Assembly: GCF_000750005.1 (NCBI RefSeq)
Contig: NZ_JPYA01000003.1
Coordinates: forward strand, 1-7,874
DNA length: 7,874 nucleotides
Origin: Geobacillus icigianus
GTDB lineage: Bacteria > Bacillota > Bacilli > Bacillales > Anoxybacillaceae
Direction of reading: 5' to 3'
A program made the position numbers and the translations under genes. How positions within the stretch are numbered: position 1 is the stretch's first letter; each line of letters begins with the position of its first letter. The notes under the pieces were generated by a model. The model saw only the letters and a list, made by a program, of their open reading frames with translations. It was not told the origin of the DNA and searched no databases. Positions 6,405 to 7,874 of the stretch are shown here, in pieces.

Positions 6405-6872
6405 ATGCCCAAAGGCGAAGGAAAAGTAATCGCCCAAAACAAAAAAGCGTACCATGATTATTTCATCGAAGAGACGTATGAAGCCGGCCTTGTGCTGCAA
6501 GGAACGGAAATCAAATCGATCCGCAACGGCCGGGTGAATTTGAAAGATTCATTCGCCAAAGTGGAAAAAGGGGAAGTGTTTCTCCATAACATGCATATCA
6601 GCCCGTACGAACAAGGCAACCGCTACAACCATGATCCGCTGCGGACGAGAAAACTCTTGCTCAACCGCCGCGAAATCAACAAGCTGATCGGCTACACAAA
6701 AGAGCAAGGGTATACGCTCGTGCCGCTGAAATTGTACATCAAAAACGGCTTCGCCAAAGTGGAGCTTGGCGTCGCCAAAGGGAAGAAAAAATACGACAAG
6801 CGCGAAGACATGAAACGGAAAGAAGCGCAGCGCGAAATCGAGCGGGTGTTCCGCGAGCGGCAAAAGCTGTAG
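6405..6872 (+). CDS. smpB: SsrA-binding protein SmpB
   Basis: SmpB binds the tRNA-like domain of tmRNA and places it in the A site of stalled ribosomes, starting trans-translation. The 155-residue length is typical. Seen in the sequence are the conserved GTEIKSIR (33-40), [12 protein letters not shown] (42-53), the RNA-binding [14 protein letters not shown] (75-88), and the basic C-terminal tail from GKKKYDKRE (126-134) into a helix ending VFRERQKL, the part that enters the mRNA channel. GAGGAGGG (6388-6395) sits 9 bases before the ATG. A weak -10 (TAAAAT 6367-6372) lies right after the rnr terminator, but I see no good -35, so a private promoter is possible but not certain. The gene lies directly before ssrA, its RNA partner. 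Confidence 0.97.
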   Translation: MPKGEGKVIAQNKKAYHDYFIEETYEAGLVLQGTEIKSIRNGRVNLKDSFAKVEKGEVFLHNMHISPYEQGNRYNHDPLRTRKLLLNRREINKLIGYTKEQGYTLVPLKLYIKNGFAKVELGVAKGKKKYDKREDMKRKEAQREIERVFRERQKL

Positions 6873-6901
6873 GGAGCAAGCGGCGTGTGAAAAAGTCAAA
6901 A

Positions 6902-6950
6902 CCGATGTTTCTCAAGTGGGGAAGCCTTGAAACATCGGCTCTTCTTTCCT
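6902..6950 (+). terminator. smpB terminator
   Basis: CCGATGTTTC (6902-6911) pairs perfectly with GAAACATCGG (6929-6938). The loop is 17 bases and ctcttctttcc follows. It lies 29 bases after the smpB stop and separates smpB from the ssrA promoter. Confidence 0.75.
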
Positions 6951-7010
6951 GGCGAATTCCATCCTTTTGGAAAAAAACGTTGGTTTTCACCGACATTGAA
7001 AACATTCCCA

Positions 7011-7038
7011 TTGAAAATGCGCAAAGCCATGGTATAAT
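7011..7038 (+). promoter_or_regulatory. ssrA promoter
   Basis: TTGAAA (7011-7016) and a consensus TATAAT (7033-7038) are 16 bases apart, with TGG before the -10 (extended -10). Transcription would begin near 7045, which gives a precursor leader of about 50 bases before the mature tmRNA 5' end. This strength fits an abundant stable RNA. Confidence 0.8.
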
Positions 7039-7047
7039 AAAAAGTGC

Positions 7048-7077
7048 AACAGCCAGTTATCCATGGCTTAAGCTGTT
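7048..7077 (+). promoter_or_regulatory. Pre-tmRNA leader hairpin and tmRNA-complementary segments
   Basis: The leader can form AACAGC (7048-7053) with GCTGTT (7072-7077), or alternatively AGCCA (7051-7055) with TGGCT (7064-7068). The same leader holds GCCAGTTATC (7052-7061), an exact complement of GATAACTGGC (7178-7187) in the mature tmRNA, and the palindrome GCTTAAGC (7066-7073), also present at 7129-7136. The pairings are seen in the sequence. Any regulatory role is inference. Confidence 0.45.
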
Positions 7078-7095
7078 CCGATCTCTTCGCACCGC

Positions 7096-7444
7096 GGGGA
7101 CGATCCGGATTCGACAGGGGTAGGTCGAGCTTAAGCGGCGAGCCGAGGGGGACGTCCTCGTAAAAACGTCACCTAAAGATAACTGGCAAACAAAACTACG
7201 CTTTAGCTGCTTAATTGCTGCAGCTAGCTCCTCCCGCCATCGCCCGCGTGGCGTCCGAGGGGTTCATATGAAGCGGGCTACGCCCAAATCCGCCGCCTGA
7301 GGACGAGGGAAGAGACGAATCAGGCTAGCCGCCGGGAGGCCTGTCGGTAGGCGGAACGGACGGCGAAGCGAAATATACCGACTACGCTCGTAGATGCTTA
7401 AGTGGCGATGCCTCTGGACGTGGGTTCGACTCCCACCGTCTCCA
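7096..7444 (+). ncRNA. ssrA: Transfer-messenger RNA (tmRNA)
   Basis: tmRNA rescues stalled ribosomes, acting first as alanyl-tRNA and then as a message for a degradation tag. The 5' end GGGGACG (7096-7102) pairs with CGTCTCC (7437-7443) as the acceptor stem. The 5' family signature CGGATTCGACAGGGG follows. The T arm is GTGGG-TTCGACT-CCCAC (7420-7436). GAGCTTAAG near 7127 and GCTTAAGT near 7396 form part of helix P2. The tag frame lies at 7185-7214, and GC-rich pseudoknot segments follow it (about 7225-7370). The length is 349 bases with the discriminator A at 7444. The next bases are TTT, so CCA is not encoded and must be added after processing. The gene has its own promoter and two terminators. 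Confidence 0.97.
7185..7214 (+). other. tmRNA proteolysis-tag reading frame (GKQNYALAA)
   Basis: After the resume codon GGC, the frame encodes G-K-Q-N-Y-A-L-A-A and stops at TAA (7212-7214). With the alanine carried on tmRNA the tag is AGKQNYALAA, ending in the ALAA recognised by ClpXP-type proteases. It is five residues shorter than the B. subtilis tag as I recall it (AGKTNSFNQNVALAA). Confidence 0.93.
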
Positions 7445-7492
7445 TTTCCAACATGTTGCTGTTTCGGATGAAAAATGGTAAACCTCTTGATG

Positions 7493-7522
7493 CGACCGTG
7501 TTTGCGGTCGTTTTTGCTTTTT
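7493..7522 (+). terminator. ssrA terminator 1
   Basis: CGACCG (7493-7498) and CGGTCG (7505-7510) form a 6-bp stem with a 6-base loop, followed by TTTTTGCTTTTT. It lies about 50 bases after the mature tmRNA 3' end, leaving a short trailer for processing. Confidence 0.85.
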
Positions 7523-7562
7523 CAAGAATGCGAAAGAAGCCCAGCGAATGGGCAAAAATTTT

Positions 7563-7585
7563 GCGCGGTTTGCACCGTGTTTTTT
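7563..7585 (+). terminator. Second terminator-like hairpin after ssrA
   Basis: GCGCGGT (7563-7569) pairs with ACCGTGT (7574-7580), 7 bp including two G.T pairs around a TTGC loop, and a run of six T follows (7580-7585). A further small hairpin, GCCCA/TGGGC (7539-7553), lies between the two. Together they would insulate ssrA from the IS sequence beyond. Confidence 0.5.
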
Positions 7586-7602
7586 GCCTTGCATTGTATA
7601 CA

Positions 7603-7768
7603 AGTTCGACAGTGACCAAGTAAACAAAATGCCTCTCATCCCTTGATGCCAAAGGGACGAGAGGCATTTGGGCATCCTTTGGGCGTGTATCTAGGCGCGA
7701 GGATGGATGCCTACAATCTTCGGAGGCGGCCTTAGCTCTAGCTCCACCAAGAGCTGCACTTGTCCTAA
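7603..7768 (-). mobile_element. IS-B copy II, 3' end fragment
   Basis: AGTTCGACAG (7603-7612) is the same terminal repeat as at 1180, and about 140 bases follow with roughly 85% identity to IS-B copy I, in the same orientation. It includes the terminator hairpin AATGCCTCTC/GAGAGGCATT (7628-7668). On the minus strand it encodes the last ~20 residues of the transposase (GQVQLLVELELRPPPKIVGI then HPRA and a stop). Beyond about 7768 it is cut off by IS-A sequence. No active gene remains. Confidence 0.7.
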
Positions 7769-7769
7769 C

Positions 7770-7840
7770 CAAGGAATCGAGTCCATGTCGCCTTTTTGGT
7801 TTGGCTGTAAATTTATGTTAGTTAATTTGCTCACCTACAG
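7770..7840 (-). mobile_element. IS-A copy 3, 5' end fragment
   Basis: This stretch, from aaggaatcgagtccatgtc to the terminal TGCTCACCTACAG (7828-7840), matches the outer leader of IS-A copy 1 (about 163-226), with one change in the 13-base end. No transposase coding sequence is attached, because IS-B copy II replaces it on the left. The 34 bases after it are A-rich and hold nothing I can name. Confidence 0.65.
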
Positions 7841-7874
7841 TAGAGAAAAAAAGAATGCTGACAAAAATATTAAA

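Noticed and set aside
7420..7444. Genomic-island attachment site at the 3' end of ssrA
   Set aside because: tmRNA 3' ends are common integration sites, but I find no second copy of this end in the window and no integrase. The gttcgac in the IS-B ends matches only seven bases of the T loop and diverges at once.

Overview
The window looks like a chromosomal segment of a thermophilic Bacillaceae of the Geobacillus/Parageobacillus group. The evidence is the gene order secG - est - rnr - smpB - ssrA, an esterase that matches Geobacillus Est30 nearly residue for residue, a tmRNA tag GKQNYALAA, strong GGAGG-type ribosome sites, and a remnant of an Est55-type carboxylesterase. These assignments come from recognised sequence, not from a database search.

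Layout. Positions 1-1664 are insertion-sequence wreckage, all in the same orientation (transposase on the minus strand). They hold the 5' end of one IS (here IS-A, end CTGTAGATGAGCA), a second badly decayed IS-A copy with a large internal deletion, and a 485-bp internally deleted copy of a different IS (IS-B, 10-bp inverted ends AGTTCGACAG/CTGTCGAACT). IS-B abuts an Est55/PnbA-like carboxylesterase pseudogene (1665-1943). A convergent terminator separates this from a small intact minus-strand gene of unknown function (1977-2192). Positions 2193-2979 hold that gene's promoter, three tandem ~136-bp structured repeat units (2357-2764), a doubtful 20-codon ORF and the secG promoter.

The core runs 2980-7444 on the plus strand. 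secG (SecYEG subunit), est (monoacylglycerol-lipase-like carboxylesterase) and rnr (RNase R) form one transcription unit that ends in a strong terminator. smpB follows with its own ribosome site and terminator. ssrA (tmRNA) then has its own extended -10 promoter and two terminators. RNase R, SmpB and tmRNA act together in trans-translation: SmpB delivers tmRNA to stalled ribosomes and RNase R degrades the released non-stop mRNA. SecG links the cluster to protein export.

The right edge (7603-7840) again carries IS-B and IS-A end fragments in the same orientation as on the left, so the core is bracketed by related IS debris. The two observations I rate highest are a long-range complementarity between the tmRNA precursor's 5' leader and the tag-resume region of the mature tmRNA, and the three-unit structured tandem repeat upstream of secG.
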